Source of the DNA: Luteibacter sp.
GTDB taxonomy: Bacteria > Pseudomonadota > Gammaproteobacteria > Xanthomonadales > Rhodanobacteraceae
Length of the DNA stretch: 64,000 nt
Assembly (NCBI RefSeq): GCF_009912395.1
Contig: NZ_WNDO01000012.1
Location: 96,101 to 160,100, forward strand
Direction of reading: 5' to 3'
The position numbers and the translations under genes are program-made. Below, one piece after another: positions 1-8,196 of this stretch (positions within the stretch are counted from its first letter, which is position 1; every line of letters starts with the position of its first letter). Below the pieces are notes generated by a model. It was not told where the DNA came from. It saw nothing but the letters and a program-made list of their open reading frames with translations, and ran no database searches.

Positions 1-2685
1 GCATTCCTTCGGACGCCCGGATTGCACGGTGAGGTTGGCCGAGACCATCCACTCAGGCGCGATCTGGTACGAGCCGTAGAGCTTGATCTGGTGCTTGCGA
101 TCGTTCGACAGATAGCCGTTGGCGTAGTCCATCAGCGTCGCGTAGTCCCAGTCGCGGGATGCTGCGACGGAGCCCTGGCTCACGTCGGAGCGCATCTGGC
201 CTTCGGTGTTGCCGTAGCTGCGCGAATACAGGTAGTCGATCTTGCCCGACCACTTGCCGTCGAACGGATGCGACAGGTAGACGTCCAGGCCGTAGTAGTT
301 GCGCTTGAGCTGGGTGAAGCCGAAGTCGTCGTTGGTCACCGTCACGTTGGTGTAGCCGCCGTTGGCGTTTTTCAGCTGGTAGACGTTCGCGCGTCCCGGA
401 TTGGACAGGTAGCAGCTGCCGATGGCGACCGACTGCAGGTCGGCGCCCTGGGCCGCCGCGGCACGGGAGATCGCACCATGATCGCAGACGTCATCGAGCG
501 CGGTGCGCAGCTTGCGTACCGTGGCCTTCGCACCCCATACCCAGGCCGGATCGAACTGGTGGTCGAAACCGAGGATGAATTCATCCTGGTATTCCGACTT
601 GAGGTTCTTCGAGCTGACGGTCTTGGGATCGGGCGGCTGGCCGTATTCGCCGTTGGGCGACACCGCACCACCCGTAGCCGACTTGATATAGGTGATGCCG
701 GTGGGCAGGCCGTTCGCGTCGATGCCGGTATAGGTGAAGTACTGGTTGGTCGCCAGCGAGCCGGCCGACGTGCGCAGCGCCACCGATGCGGGCATGGCGA
801 GGTAGTAACGACCGGCATTGCCGTAGATCTTCAGCGAAGCATCGCCCTTGACGTCGTAGCTGAAGCCCAGGCGCGGCGCCCACTGCGGCTTGCCCAGGCG
901 CAGGTACGCCTGGCCGGACGGGTTATAGTTGGTGAACTGGTCGTTGCGCACGCCGAGCGAGAGCAGCAGCTTGTCGTTGACCTGCCAGTCGTCCATCACG
1001 TACTGGGCGCGTTGCCGGACGCGTACCGTGGCCAGCGTGTTGTAGTGGCGGTAGTACCCGTAGTAGCCGGTTTCACCACCGGGATAATTGCCCGGTTCGT
1101 CCACAAAGGGATTGTCGCTGATGTTGAGCTTGGGGTCGGTCTTGCCGTACCACAACTCGTAGCCGACGCCGCCGATGGTGGTGCCGTCCTCGTAGTCCTT
1201 GGTGTCCTGGTTGTCGATACCGGCCGTGATCGAATGCGAGCCGATCTTGTAGTTCAGGTCGATGCGCAGGTTGCGCGCGTTCGACTCGTGCCCCGGGTTG
1301 TCGACGGTGTCGAGCGTCTGGTGGTTCGTGATGCCCTTGCCGCCGTTGAGGGCGGGATTCTGCTGGTCGAGGCCACCAATGAACGGACCGACGACACCCG
1401 TCTGCGCCGGCTCGTTGTAGTAGGTGAGCTTCGACTTGCCGTACAGCGCGGTCAGGGTCAGGTTGTCGGTGATGTAGCTGGTGAACTTGCCGATATAGAC
1501 ACGGGCCTGGGTCTTGTCGGTCTCGTCGATGTTGCTGAAGCTGCCGCGGGTCAGCGTGCCGTAGTCGTAGTTGTACTTGTCGCCGGTGGTGCGGTGCGAC
1601 TGACCGACGCTGGTCAGTTCGAGGATGTTGTTATCGGTGATGTTCCAATCGAGCTTGCCGTACCACTTCGGATCCTTGTACGTGTACTTGGTGTCGTACG
1701 AGTGGTTCAGGTCGCCGACCGAGTTGCCCTCGGTGCGCGCGGCCTCCACCGCAGCGAACACGTACAGCTTGTTCTCCACCAGGGGGCCGCCAGCGTAGCC
1801 GCTGATGGTGCTGGTCCACGAGTGGTTGTCCTGGTTGCGCAGGAAGATGCTGCCCTGGGTCTGGGCGTTGCCATGCACGTAGCGGATGTCGCGACCTTCC
1901 GAGCGTGCGAAGTCGGGCTCCCACAGCACCTGGGCACCGAAGTGCCATTCATTGGTGCCGCGCTTGCCCACCTGGCTGATCACGCCGCCGTCCGATCGGC
2001 CGTACATGGCGGAGTAGCCGCCACTGAGCACTTCCTGCTGGTCGATGGCGCCGTAGGGCAGGCTGACGCCACCGAAACCGCTCAGCGGATCGGTCGTGTT
2101 GAAGCCGTTGATGTAGTAAGCGTTCTCGCTGACCGACGAACCGGCGAAGGAGACCAGCGAACCGCCGAAGGCGCCCTTGAAGTTGGCGATGCCGCGCGAC
2201 GCGCCGGGAGCGAGCAGGGCGATGCCCTCGGCCGAGCGCTGCAGGGGAAGGCGGGCGAGGTCCGCGGAGGTGATCACGGTGCTCGAGGCCACGGTGGCGA
2301 CGTCGATCTTCGGCATCTGGTTCGCCGAAACGGTCAGGCCTTCGAGCTGCTGGGTGCCGCCGCTGGCAGTGTCGAACGACACATCGGTGGAGGCGCCGAC
2401 GCGCAGGGTGACGTTGTCACGCGATTCGACGATCGCGCCGTTCTTCTTCAGGGATACCTTGTACGTGGCGAGCGGCAGCGATTCGGCGGCGTAACGGCCG
2501 CGGCTGTCGACACCCACTTCGCGCGTGAGGCCATTGCTGCCCTCGATGAGCACCGTCTCGCCATCGGCGATGGGTGCCTGGCCGGCGATGCGACCGGTGG
2601 TGGCCTGGCCGTGGGCGAGGCCGGAAAGCGACGCGGCGACCGCGGCGCAGATCAAGGTCCGTCTTAGGGAAGGTCGGGGTTGCAT
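1..2685 (-). CDS. Oar-like TonB-dependent receptor, 3' end outside window
   Basis: Outer-membrane TonB-dependent receptor of the Oar/carboxypeptidase-regulatory type. The frame is open from an ATG at 2685 to the window edge, giving 895 visible residues with no stop. Residues 1-26 form a signal peptide ending AHG-Q. Residues about 28-105 are a carboxypeptidase-regulatory-like beta-sandwich. A plug domain follows, with VITSADLARLPL and an ENAYYINGFNTTDP stretch, and then a long aromatic-rich barrel. The family imports large substrates such as siderophores, peptides or glycans with energy from TonB/ExbBD; the ligand cannot be read from the sequence. The 97-base gap to the DeoR gene upstream must hold its promoter. 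The long plus-strand frame across the same bases is an antisense shadow. Confidence 0.9.
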   Translation of the reverse strand, partial: MQPRPSLRRTLICAAVAASLSGLAHGQATTGRIAGQAPIADGETVLIEGSNGLTREVGVDSRGRYAAESLPLATYKVSLKKNGAIVESRDNVTLRVGASTDVSFDTASGGTQQLEGLTVSANQMPKIDVATVASSTVITSADLARLPLQRSAEGIALLAPGASRGIANFKGAFGGSLVSFAGSSVSENAYYINGFNTTDPLSGFGGVSLPYGAIDQQEVLSGGYSAMYGRSDGGVISQVGKRGTNEWHFGAQVLWEPDFARSEGRDIRYVHGNAQTQGSIFLRNQDNHSWTSTISGYAGGPLVENKLYVFAAVEAARTEGNSVGDLNHSYDTKYTYKDPKWYGKLDWNITDNNILELTSVGQSHRTTGDKYNYDYGTLTRGSFSNIDETDKTQARVYIGKFTSYITDNLTLTALYGKSKLTYYNEPAQTGVVGPFIGGLDQQNPALNGGKGITNHQTLDTVDNPGHESNARNLRIDLNYKIGSHSITAGIDNQDTKDYEDGTTIGGVGYELWYGKTDPKLNISDNPFVDEPGNYPGGETGYYGYYRHYNTLATVRVRQRAQYVMDDWQVNDKLLLSLGVRNDQFTNYNPSGQAYLRLGKPQWAPRLGFSYDVKGDASLKIYGNAGRYYLAMPASVALRTSAGSLATNQYFTYTGIDANGLPTGITYIKSATGGAVSPNGEYGQPPDPKTVSSKNLKSEYQDEFILGFDHQFDPAWVWGAKATVRKLRTALDDVCDHGAISRAAAAQGADLQSVAIGSCYLSNPGRANVYQLKNANGGYTNVTVTNDDFGFTQLKRNYYGLDVYLSHPFDGKWSGKIDYLYSRSYGNTEGQMRSDVSQGSVAASRDWDYATLMDYANGYLSNDRKHQIKLYGSYQIAPEWMVSANLTVQSGRPKEC

Positions 2686-2782
2686 GGGGAAGCTCCGGAA
2701 GGCTTTCGATCTATGTGTATGGATATGGATTCAATCGATCTAAAGTTGAGTTAAGGAGCGGCCTTCCTGGCACGTCGTTTTC

Positions 2783-3538
2783 TTAGGCGTATTCGATGGT
2801 GCTGACGATCTCGCCGATGGCGGCGATGGCACGGGATTTTTCGGCACGGCGGTCGGTCACCAGCACGTCGATGCGGTCGGCCGGGCACCAGGCCACGCGG
2901 CTGCGTACACCGATCTTCGCGTGATCGGCGGCGATCATGATCGAGCGGGCATTCGCGCACATGGCACGGGCGATTTCCGCTTCCTCCAGTTCGAAGCTGC
3001 TGGCGCCAGCGGCGGCGTCGATGCCGACCGGCGAGAGAATGGCCAGGTGCGCCTGGTAGCGGGCGATCTCGGCAATGGTGGCGGAGCCGTGCGTGCAGCC
3101 GATCCGCGCGTCGAAGCGACCGCCGAGCAGGCGTACTTCGTTGTCGGTACGGGCGGCGAATCGCGTCGCGACGTCCACGGAGTTGGTGACGATGGTGAGC
3201 CCGCTACGTGCGGACAAGGCCTCTGCGACCAGGGTCATGGTGCTGCCGGCGTCCATGAAGACGGTCTGGCCGCTTTCCACCAGTGACGAAACCTTGCGAG
3301 CGATGGCGCGTTTTTCGCGCACGCGGGTGGCATGGCGCACGTCGATCGGCGGCTCGTCGTCGGCCAGCACCGCGCCGCCGTGGACGCGACGGATCTCGCC
3401 ACGCTCGGCCAGTTCGACGAGGTCGCGGCGGATCGTCTCGCGGGACACGCCCAGTTCGCTCACGATGCGTTCCACGGACACCTTGCCGCTGGCGCGAAGC
3501 AGGTCGCGGATGCGGGTGTGTCGTTCTTCATGCCACAT
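2783..3538 (-). CDS. DeoR-family transcriptional regulator
   Basis: 251-residue cytoplasmic regulator. Residues 5-60 form the DeoR helix-turn-helix, with VSRETIRRDLVEL as recognition helix and the RRVHGGAV family signature just after. The remainder is a DeoR C-terminal sensor domain, which in GlpR, AgaR and related proteins binds a phosphorylated sugar or polyol. The gene overlaps the permease gene upstream by 11 bases and is the last gene of a leftward ABC operon, so autoregulated, substrate-linked control is likely (inference). GTGTGGC repeats in the divergent intergenic region near 7260-7304 are candidate operators. The effector is unknown; a phosphorylated ligand would fit both the family and the neighbouring phosphatase. 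Confidence 0.9.
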   Translation of the reverse strand: MWHEERHTRIRDLLRASGKVSVERIVSELGVSRETIRRDLVELAERGEIRRVHGGAVLADDEPPIDVRHATRVREKRAIARKVSSLVESGQTVFMDAGSTMTLVAEALSARSGLTIVTNSVDVATRFAARTDNEVRLLGGRFDARIGCTHGSATIAEIARYQAHLAILSPVGIDAAAGASSFELEEAEIARAMCANARSIMIAADHAKIGVRSRVAWCPADRIDVLVTDRRAEKSRAIAAIGEIVSTIEYA

Positions 3539-5183
3539 GGCGGCGGTCCTTCAATACGTACAGGGCAAGGCGCATCGCGCCGAGTGCGAGCGCGCCGGCC
3601 AGCACGACACACATGGCGTATGCGGCGGCCTGCGCGAGGAATCCGTTCTCATCCAGGCGCATCACGCTCACGGAGGCGAGTCCGAGGTCGGGGGTGACGA
3701 GGAAGATCACGCCTGACAGGGTAACCATCGAGCGCATGAACAGGTAGAAGAAGCCGGCGATCGTGGCCGGTGCGGCGAAAGGCAGGATCGCATCGCGAAG
3801 CACATGCCGGGTGCGGCCGCCAAGACTGGATACCACGTCCTCCAGTGCGCCGGGCACCTGGCGCATGCCGGCCTGCATCGTGAGGAAGGCCTGGGCGTGG
3901 TAGTGGTAGAAACTGCATGCCGCGACGATCGCGGCGCTGCCATAAAGCCACGTGGACAACGGGCCATGGTTGAAGGCGAGCACGTAGCCCAGGCCGAGCA
4001 CCATGCCGGGCACGGCGGCGGGCAGCGTGGCGAGGAATTGCAACGGACGTGCCCAGTGCGGCGGCAGCGAGCGCAGCCCGGCCGCCAGGGCGAAGACCAG
4101 CGCGATACCGCCGAGGGCTGCCGCGAACGACACGCCCAGGGATGTGGCGACGGGGCCATAGCCTTCCGGCATGTCGAGGTAATGCGCGATGGTGAGCGTC
4201 GGGTCGTAAGGCCACAGGCGAACGAGGCTCACGTAGGCCACCGTCGCCACCACGGCCAGCATGGGCAGCAAGGCGATGACGCTCGCGGCGCCCAGTGCGA
4301 TGTCGCGTGCGGGCTGCTTCGCCGGCACCAGCGGTTGCCCGACCACGCCTTCACCGGCGTCCTGGCGGCGGCGCGCCATGCGTCCCAGCGCGACGGAAAG
4401 CAAGGCGGGCAGCAGCAGGAGCACGCCGAGCGTCGCGCCCATGCCGAAGTCCATCTGGCCCACGACTTCGCTGTAGATCTCCATGGCCAGTACACGGTAG
4501 TTGCCGCCCACCACGACCGCGCTGCCGAAATCGGTGAGCGTTTCGGTGAACACGAGAAAGGCGGCGGCCACCATCGCGAAGCGCAGGCGAGGTAGCGTGA
4601 CGTCGAGGAACTGCCGGAACGCGCCTGCGCCGAGCGAGGCGGCGGCGTCGTAATGACGCGAAGGCGTGCGTTCAAGCGCCGCGGAGAGCACGATCACCAC
4701 CTGCGGCAGGCTGTAAATCGTATTCGCGATCAACAGGCCCCAGAAACCGTAGATATCGGTCGGCAGGCCCGTCAGGCGGTGGATGAGGCCGTTGCGTCCC
4801 AGCAGGCAGACCAAGCCGAGACCGATCACCAGGGACGGTGCGAGCATGGGCAGCAGCAGGACACCACGGATTAGCGGCTTGCCTGGCAGGCGCGAGCGAT
4901 GCAGCGCCATGGCGAGGCACAGGCCGAACGCCACGGTGACCAGCGTGGTGCCCAGTCCGATGGACAGGCTGTGCAGCGCGGCGCGCGGCAGTCCCGGGTC
5001 GTCGAACAGGCGCAGGTAGTTCGCCGCGGTGACATGTCCGTGCGCGTCGGTGACGCTACGCCAGAGCACGGTCGCGAGGGGGTGCAGGAAAAATAGGCAA
5101 AGCGCTGCGATCGGCAGGCCGACGAGCAGCCACGTACCGATGCGCGGCCGTGACAAAGGGCGTGCGATTGCCGCGACGTTCAT
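3528..5183 (-). CDS. ABC transporter permease, fused two-module type (AEP/AfuB-like)
   Basis: 551-residue inner-membrane permease made of two tandem binding-protein-dependent transport modules, about 12 transmembrane helices in all. Two EAA-type coupling loops are visible: YDAAASLGAGAFRQ before TLPRL in the first half, and EDVVSSLGGRTRHVLRDAILP-like sequence in the second. Fused permeases of this length occur in the putative 2-aminoethylphosphonate transporter family and in AfuB, the sugar-phosphate permease related to ferric-iron FbpB. The start at 5183 is chosen because its ATG overlaps the ATPase stop (ATGA), indicating translational coupling; the longer upstream reading is antisense-like, arginine-rich sequence. 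The transported compound is not proven; a phosphonate or phosphoester is favoured by context. Confidence 0.88.
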   Translation of the reverse strand: MNVAAIARPLSRPRIGTWLLVGLPIAALCLFFLHPLATVLWRSVTDAHGHVTAANYLRLFDDPGLPRAALHSLSIGLGTTLVTVAFGLCLAMALHRSRLPGKPLIRGVLLLPMLAPSLVIGLGLVCLLGRNGLIHRLTGLPTDIYGFWGLLIANTIYSLPQVVIVLSAALERTPSRHYDAAASLGAGAFRQFLDVTLPRLRFAMVAAAFLVFTETLTDFGSAVVVGGNYRVLAMEIYSEVVGQMDFGMGATLGVLLLLPALLSVALGRMARRRQDAGEGVVGQPLVPAKQPARDIALGAASVIALLPMLAVVATVAYVSLVRLWPYDPTLTIAHYLDMPEGYGPVATSLGVSFAAALGGIALVFALAAGLRSLPPHWARPLQFLATLPAAVPGMVLGLGYVLAFNHGPLSTWLYGSAAIVAACSFYHYHAQAFLTMQAGMRQVPGALEDVVSSLGGRTRHVLRDAILPFAAPATIAGFFYLFMRSMVTLSGVIFLVTPDLGLASVSVMRLDENGFLAQAAAYAMCVVLAGALALGAMRLALYVLKDRRHVA

Positions 5184-6181
5184 GCGCAGACCCACGCGCC
5201 GCGCGTGGCGTCGATCGCGACGGTCTCGCCGCGCGAAAGCGTGCAGTGGCCCGGCAGCTCGGCGATCAGCCGCCGGCCACGCCAGGCCAATGCGGCCCGC
5301 GCATGGTTGCCCAGGAAGGTCACGTCTTCGATAGTGGCCTCGCCGCGCGGGTCGGCGTGAATGACGAGATCTTCGGGACGAAGACACAGTTCGAACGTGC
5401 CGTCGCCGCCGGGCGGTCGACGTTCCAGGAAACCGGGTAGCGCGTCGCGGACGAAGCTCGTCGGCAGCAGGTTGGCGCGACCGATGAAATCCGCGACGAA
5501 GCGCGAACGTGGACGCTCGTAAAGGTCGCGCGGCGTGCCGGCTTGCTCGATGCGGCCTTCGCGTAGGCAGATGATCGTGTCGGCCATCGACAGGGCTTCA
5601 TTGCGATCGTGCGTGACCATGATCGTCGGAATACCCAGCGAGCGCTGCAATGCGCGGATATCGGTGCGCAGCTGGGAGCGCAGACCGGGATCCAGTGCCG
5701 ATAGCGGCTCGTCAAGCAGGAGCAGTTCGGGCTCGGTGGCGAGGGCGCGGGCCAGCGCCACGCGCTGCTGCTGTCCGCCGGAGAGTTCGCCCGGATACTT
5801 CGTGCCCTGATCCGCGAGACCTACGAGATCGAGCAGTTCACCGACGCGGCGGGTAACCTCGGCGCCGCGACGACCCTTGAGGCGTAGCGGATAGGCCACG
5901 TTGGCGGCGGCGTCGCGATCGGGAAACAGGGAGTACGACTGGAACACCAGGCCCATGCGTCGTTCGCTGGCAGGCAGCGCGCCGATGTCGCGCCCATCGA
6001 GCCAGACGGTGCCCGTATCGGCCGGCGTCAGGCCGGCGACGATGCGCAGCAGGGTCGTCTTGCCGCAGCCGCTGGGGCCGAGCAGGCAGACGAAGTCGCT
6101 CGCACCGGCGGCGAAGGTCACGCCGTCGAGGACGGGCTGCCCGTTCCAGCGCTTGCCCAGTTTGTCGATACGAAGGTGCAT
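5180..6181 (-). CDS. ABC transporter ATP-binding protein
   Basis: 333-residue ATPase of the FbpC/PhnT/PotA group. Walker A is GPSGCGKT (residues 35-42), the signature is LSGGQQQRVALARAL and Walker B is LLLLDEP, followed by the D-loop SALD and the switch histidine in MVTHD. After residue about 240 there is a C-terminal TOBE-like regulatory domain (LRPEDLVIHADP). The gene lies 28 bases downstream of the binding-protein gene and overlaps the permease start by four bases. It energises import by the fused permease. Iron-type and phosphonate-type ATPases look alike at this level, so substrate is inferred only from neighbours. Confidence 0.9.
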   Translation of the reverse strand: MHLRIDKLGKRWNGQPVLDGVTFAAGASDFVCLLGPSGCGKTTLLRIVAGLTPADTGTVWLDGRDIGALPASERRMGLVFQSYSLFPDRDAAANVAYPLRLKGRRGAEVTRRVGELLDLVGLADQGTKYPGELSGGQQQRVALARALATEPELLLLDEPLSALDPGLRSQLRTDIRALQRSLGIPTIMVTHDRNEALSMADTIICLREGRIEQAGTPRDLYERPRSRFVADFIGRANLLPTSFVRDALPGFLERRPPGGDGTFELCLRPEDLVIHADPRGEATIEDVTFLGNHARAALAWRGRRLIAELPGHCTLSRGETVAIDATRGAWVCA

Positions 6182-6209
6182 GCTCGCGTTGTTCCCCTGG
6201 ACCGGCGCG

Positions 6210-7214
6210 TCAGCGCGTCAGCCGTTTGTACCTGGCGATGAGCGAGGTCCGTTCGCGGGCCGCCGCGGCAAAATCGCGGACGGGCAGGGTAGCGACAAGA
6301 TCGGCCGGCAGTCCCGCGCGACGCTGTTCGTCGGTGGGCAGGCTTCCCGGCGCGGCGACGATTTCCTTGTAGCCGCGGTACAGCGCGGCCGCTTGGGCGG
6401 ACGCCGTCCAATCGAGGAAGCGTCGCGCATCGTCTGCATGGGTGCTTGCCTTCATCAGGCCGGAACCTTCCAGTTCGTAGCCGCGACCGTCCTCGGGCAA
6501 CACCATGTCGATGGGATAGCCCTGGCGAATCGACTGCATCGCCGAGAAGGCGAACGAGATGCCGATGGGAAATTCGCCGATGCGTGCGAGCTTGCACGGA
6601 GCGGAGCCGGAGAGCGTCACCTGCCCGATGTTGCGCGACAGCGCCACCATGCGTCGTATGGCCGCGTCGTCGCTGCCGTTGGCCGTGAGCGACGAGAGCA
6701 CCATGTAGCCCGTACCGGACGATGCCGGATCGGGCATGGCGATCTGTCCGCGATACACCGGATTGCCCAGGTCGCTCCAGCGCCGTGGCATTGGCAGGCC
6801 TCGTTCGGCGAGTGCCTGCCGATTCACGCAAAGCGCAGCGAGGTAACCGGTGGGCGCGAACCAGCGGGCATCGGGTGCGCGGAACGCGGCGGGCATGGCG
6901 TCGATGTCCTTGCCATGCACGGGCGTGAGCAACGCTGCGATGCGCGGCTCCTGCATGTCGGTGACCGCCATGCCCCAGACGACATCGTTACGTGGTTGCG
7001 CCGATTCCGCGATCAGTCGCGCGGCAAGATCGCCGCTGGAAAGACGCAGTACGTGGATGTCGATATCCGGGAGCGCCTTGCGTGCGGCATCGAGATAGGT
7101 GGCTATCTCGTCGCTCTCGAGCGCGGAATACACCGTGATCGATCCAGCGTGGGCGACACCCTGCGCCACGGCGAAGCCGAGGAGGAAGGTGACGATGTGG
7201 CGGTATGGACGCAT
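6210..7214 (-). CDS. Periplasmic substrate-binding protein, PhnS/AfuA-like
   Basis: 334-residue extracellular solute-binding protein. It starts at ATG 7214 with a Sec signal ending AVAQGVAHA; the longer frame upstream is noncoding. The mature protein begins SITVYSALESDE, typical of the ferric/phosphonate/sugar-phosphate binding-protein superfamily, and contains SSGTGYMVLSSL and GISFAFSAMQ segments seen in 2-aminoethylphosphonate-type members. It would deliver ligand to the fused permease encoded downstream. It is the first gene of the leftward operon (binding protein, ATPase, permease, DeoR) and is divergent from the phosphatase/phospholipase pair. AfuA of this superfamily binds sugar phosphates, so a phosphoester ligand is plausible; ferric iron cannot be excluded. 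Confidence 0.85.
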   Translation of the reverse strand: MRPYRHIVTFLLGFAVAQGVAHAGSITVYSALESDEIATYLDAARKALPDIDIHVLRLSSGDLAARLIAESAQPRNDVVWGMAVTDMQEPRIAALLTPVHGKDIDAMPAAFRAPDARWFAPTGYLAALCVNRQALAERGLPMPRRWSDLGNPVYRGQIAMPDPASSGTGYMVLSSLTANGSDDAAIRRMVALSRNIGQVTLSGSAPCKLARIGEFPIGISFAFSAMQSIRQGYPIDMVLPEDGRGYELEGSGLMKASTHADDARRFLDWTASAQAAALYRGYKEIVAAPGSLPTDEQRRAGLPADLVATLPVRDFAAAARERTSLIARYKRLTR

Positions 7215-7259
7215 GAAAGGATGTTCGTGCCGCGGATCGTTGAAACGTGGTGTTATCGT

Positions 7260-7304
7260 GCCACACCTTGTGTGGCGTTTTGGGTATATTTGCCAACGTG
7301 TGGC
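7260..7304. promoter_or_regulatory. Candidate operator in divergent promoter region
   Basis: A perfect inverted repeat GCCACAC-CTT-GTGTGGC occupies 7260-7276. A further direct copy of GTGTGGC lies at 7298-7304, 28 bases on. The cluster sits in the 181-base gap between the divergent binding-protein start (7214) and phosphatase start (7396), next to an AT-rich TATATT that could be a -10 element. Position and repetition suggest a site for the DeoR-family regulator of the operon. Assignment to that regulator is inference. Confidence 0.5.
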
Positions 7305-7395
7305 GTCACCGTCCACAGGAAAATTTTCGTTTTTGTCATCAACCCGCAACGTGCATTCGCTAGTCCGCGCACGTGCTTTTCGCGAGGAGTGTCGC

Positions 7396-8190
7396 TTGAA
7401 GGAGCCGTTGTCCGCCGCGAGGCGGAAGGAATTCGAAGACTTCGCCGCCGCCATCGCCGATGGTGCCAGAACCTTGTCTCTGCCGCGTTTCCGTCGGCCG
7501 GTGAATGTCAGTCTCAAGGGCGACGCGAGTCCGGTGACCGAAGTGGATCGTGGCGTCGAGGCCATGCTGCGCGAACGCATCGAGGCCGCATGGCCGATGC
7601 ATGGCGTGCTGGGCGAGGAATACGGCGCTGAGCATACGGATGCCGAATACGTCTGGTCGATCGATCCCATCGACGGCACGCGCAGCTTTATCTCGGGCTG
7701 GCCGCTGTGGGGCACCTTGATCGCCTTGCTGCGGCACGGGCGCCCGGTGCTGGGTGTGCTCGACATGCCGGCATTGAACGAGCGCTGGATCGGCCATGTC
7801 GGGGTGGGTACCACGATGAACGAGGAGTCCTGCCGTACCAGCGATTGCACGTCGCTCGACCGGGCCACGCTGTACACCACCACGCCGGACATGTTCACGC
7901 CCGACGAGTGGGCCCGCTTCGATCGCACCAGCAAGGCGGCCTATGCGCGCCGGTTCGGTGGCGATTGCTATGGCTACGGCATGCTGGCCTCGGGTCACAT
8001 CGATGCCGTGATCGAGTCCAACCTGATGCCTTACGACTACTTGGCCATCGCGCCGGTGGTGGAAGCCGCCGGCGGTGTCATGACCGACTGGGAAGGTCGT
8101 CCGCTCGACCTGCACAGTGGCAGCCGCGTGGTGGCCGCCGCCACGGCGGACCTGCATGCCGCCCTGATCCATTCGCTCGCCTCGGACTGA
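7396..8190 (+). CDS. Inositol-monophosphatase-family phosphatase, HisN-like
   Basis: 264-residue Mg-dependent phosphatase of the IMPase/HisN/CysQ superfamily. Motif 1 is WSIDPIDGT (metal ligands), preceded by GEEYG, which supplies the metal-binding Glu. The second motif is MPYDYLAIAPVVEAAGG, the Y-D form typical of HisN-type histidinol phosphatases. The start is TTG at 7396: GAGGAG lies six bases upstream and coding conservation begins at EPLSAARRKEF, whereas the long upstream in-frame extension overlaps the divergent promoter. The substrate could be histidinol phosphate, inositol phosphate or another phosphomonoester. Its place opposite an uptake operon and six bases before a phospholipase gene suggests cytoplasmic dephosphorylation of the imported compound. 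Confidence 0.85.
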   Translation: MKEPLSAARRKEFEDFAAAIADGARTLSLPRFRRPVNVSLKGDASPVTEVDRGVEAMLRERIEAAWPMHGVLGEEYGAEHTDAEYVWSIDPIDGTRSFISGWPLWGTLIALLRHGRPVLGVLDMPALNERWIGHVGVGTTMNEESCRTSDCTSLDRATLYTTTPDMFTPDEWARFDRTSKAAYARRFGGDCYGYGMLASGHIDAVIESNLMPYDYLAIAPVVEAAGGVMTDWEGRPLDLHSGSRVVAAATADLHAALIHSLASD

Positions 8191-8196
8191 TACCTC

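Noticed and set aside
22..2667. Long open frame (881 codons) on the plus strand over the TonB receptor
   Set aside because: It is antisense to a clear receptor and has low-complexity Val/Ala/Arg/Gly composition typical of GC-rich shadow frames.
2783..7214. Calling the ABC operon an iron (FbpABC) importer
   Set aside because: The fused permease, the DeoR regulator and the phosphatase/phospholipase neighbours fit a phosphoester or phosphonate better; iron is left only as an alternative.
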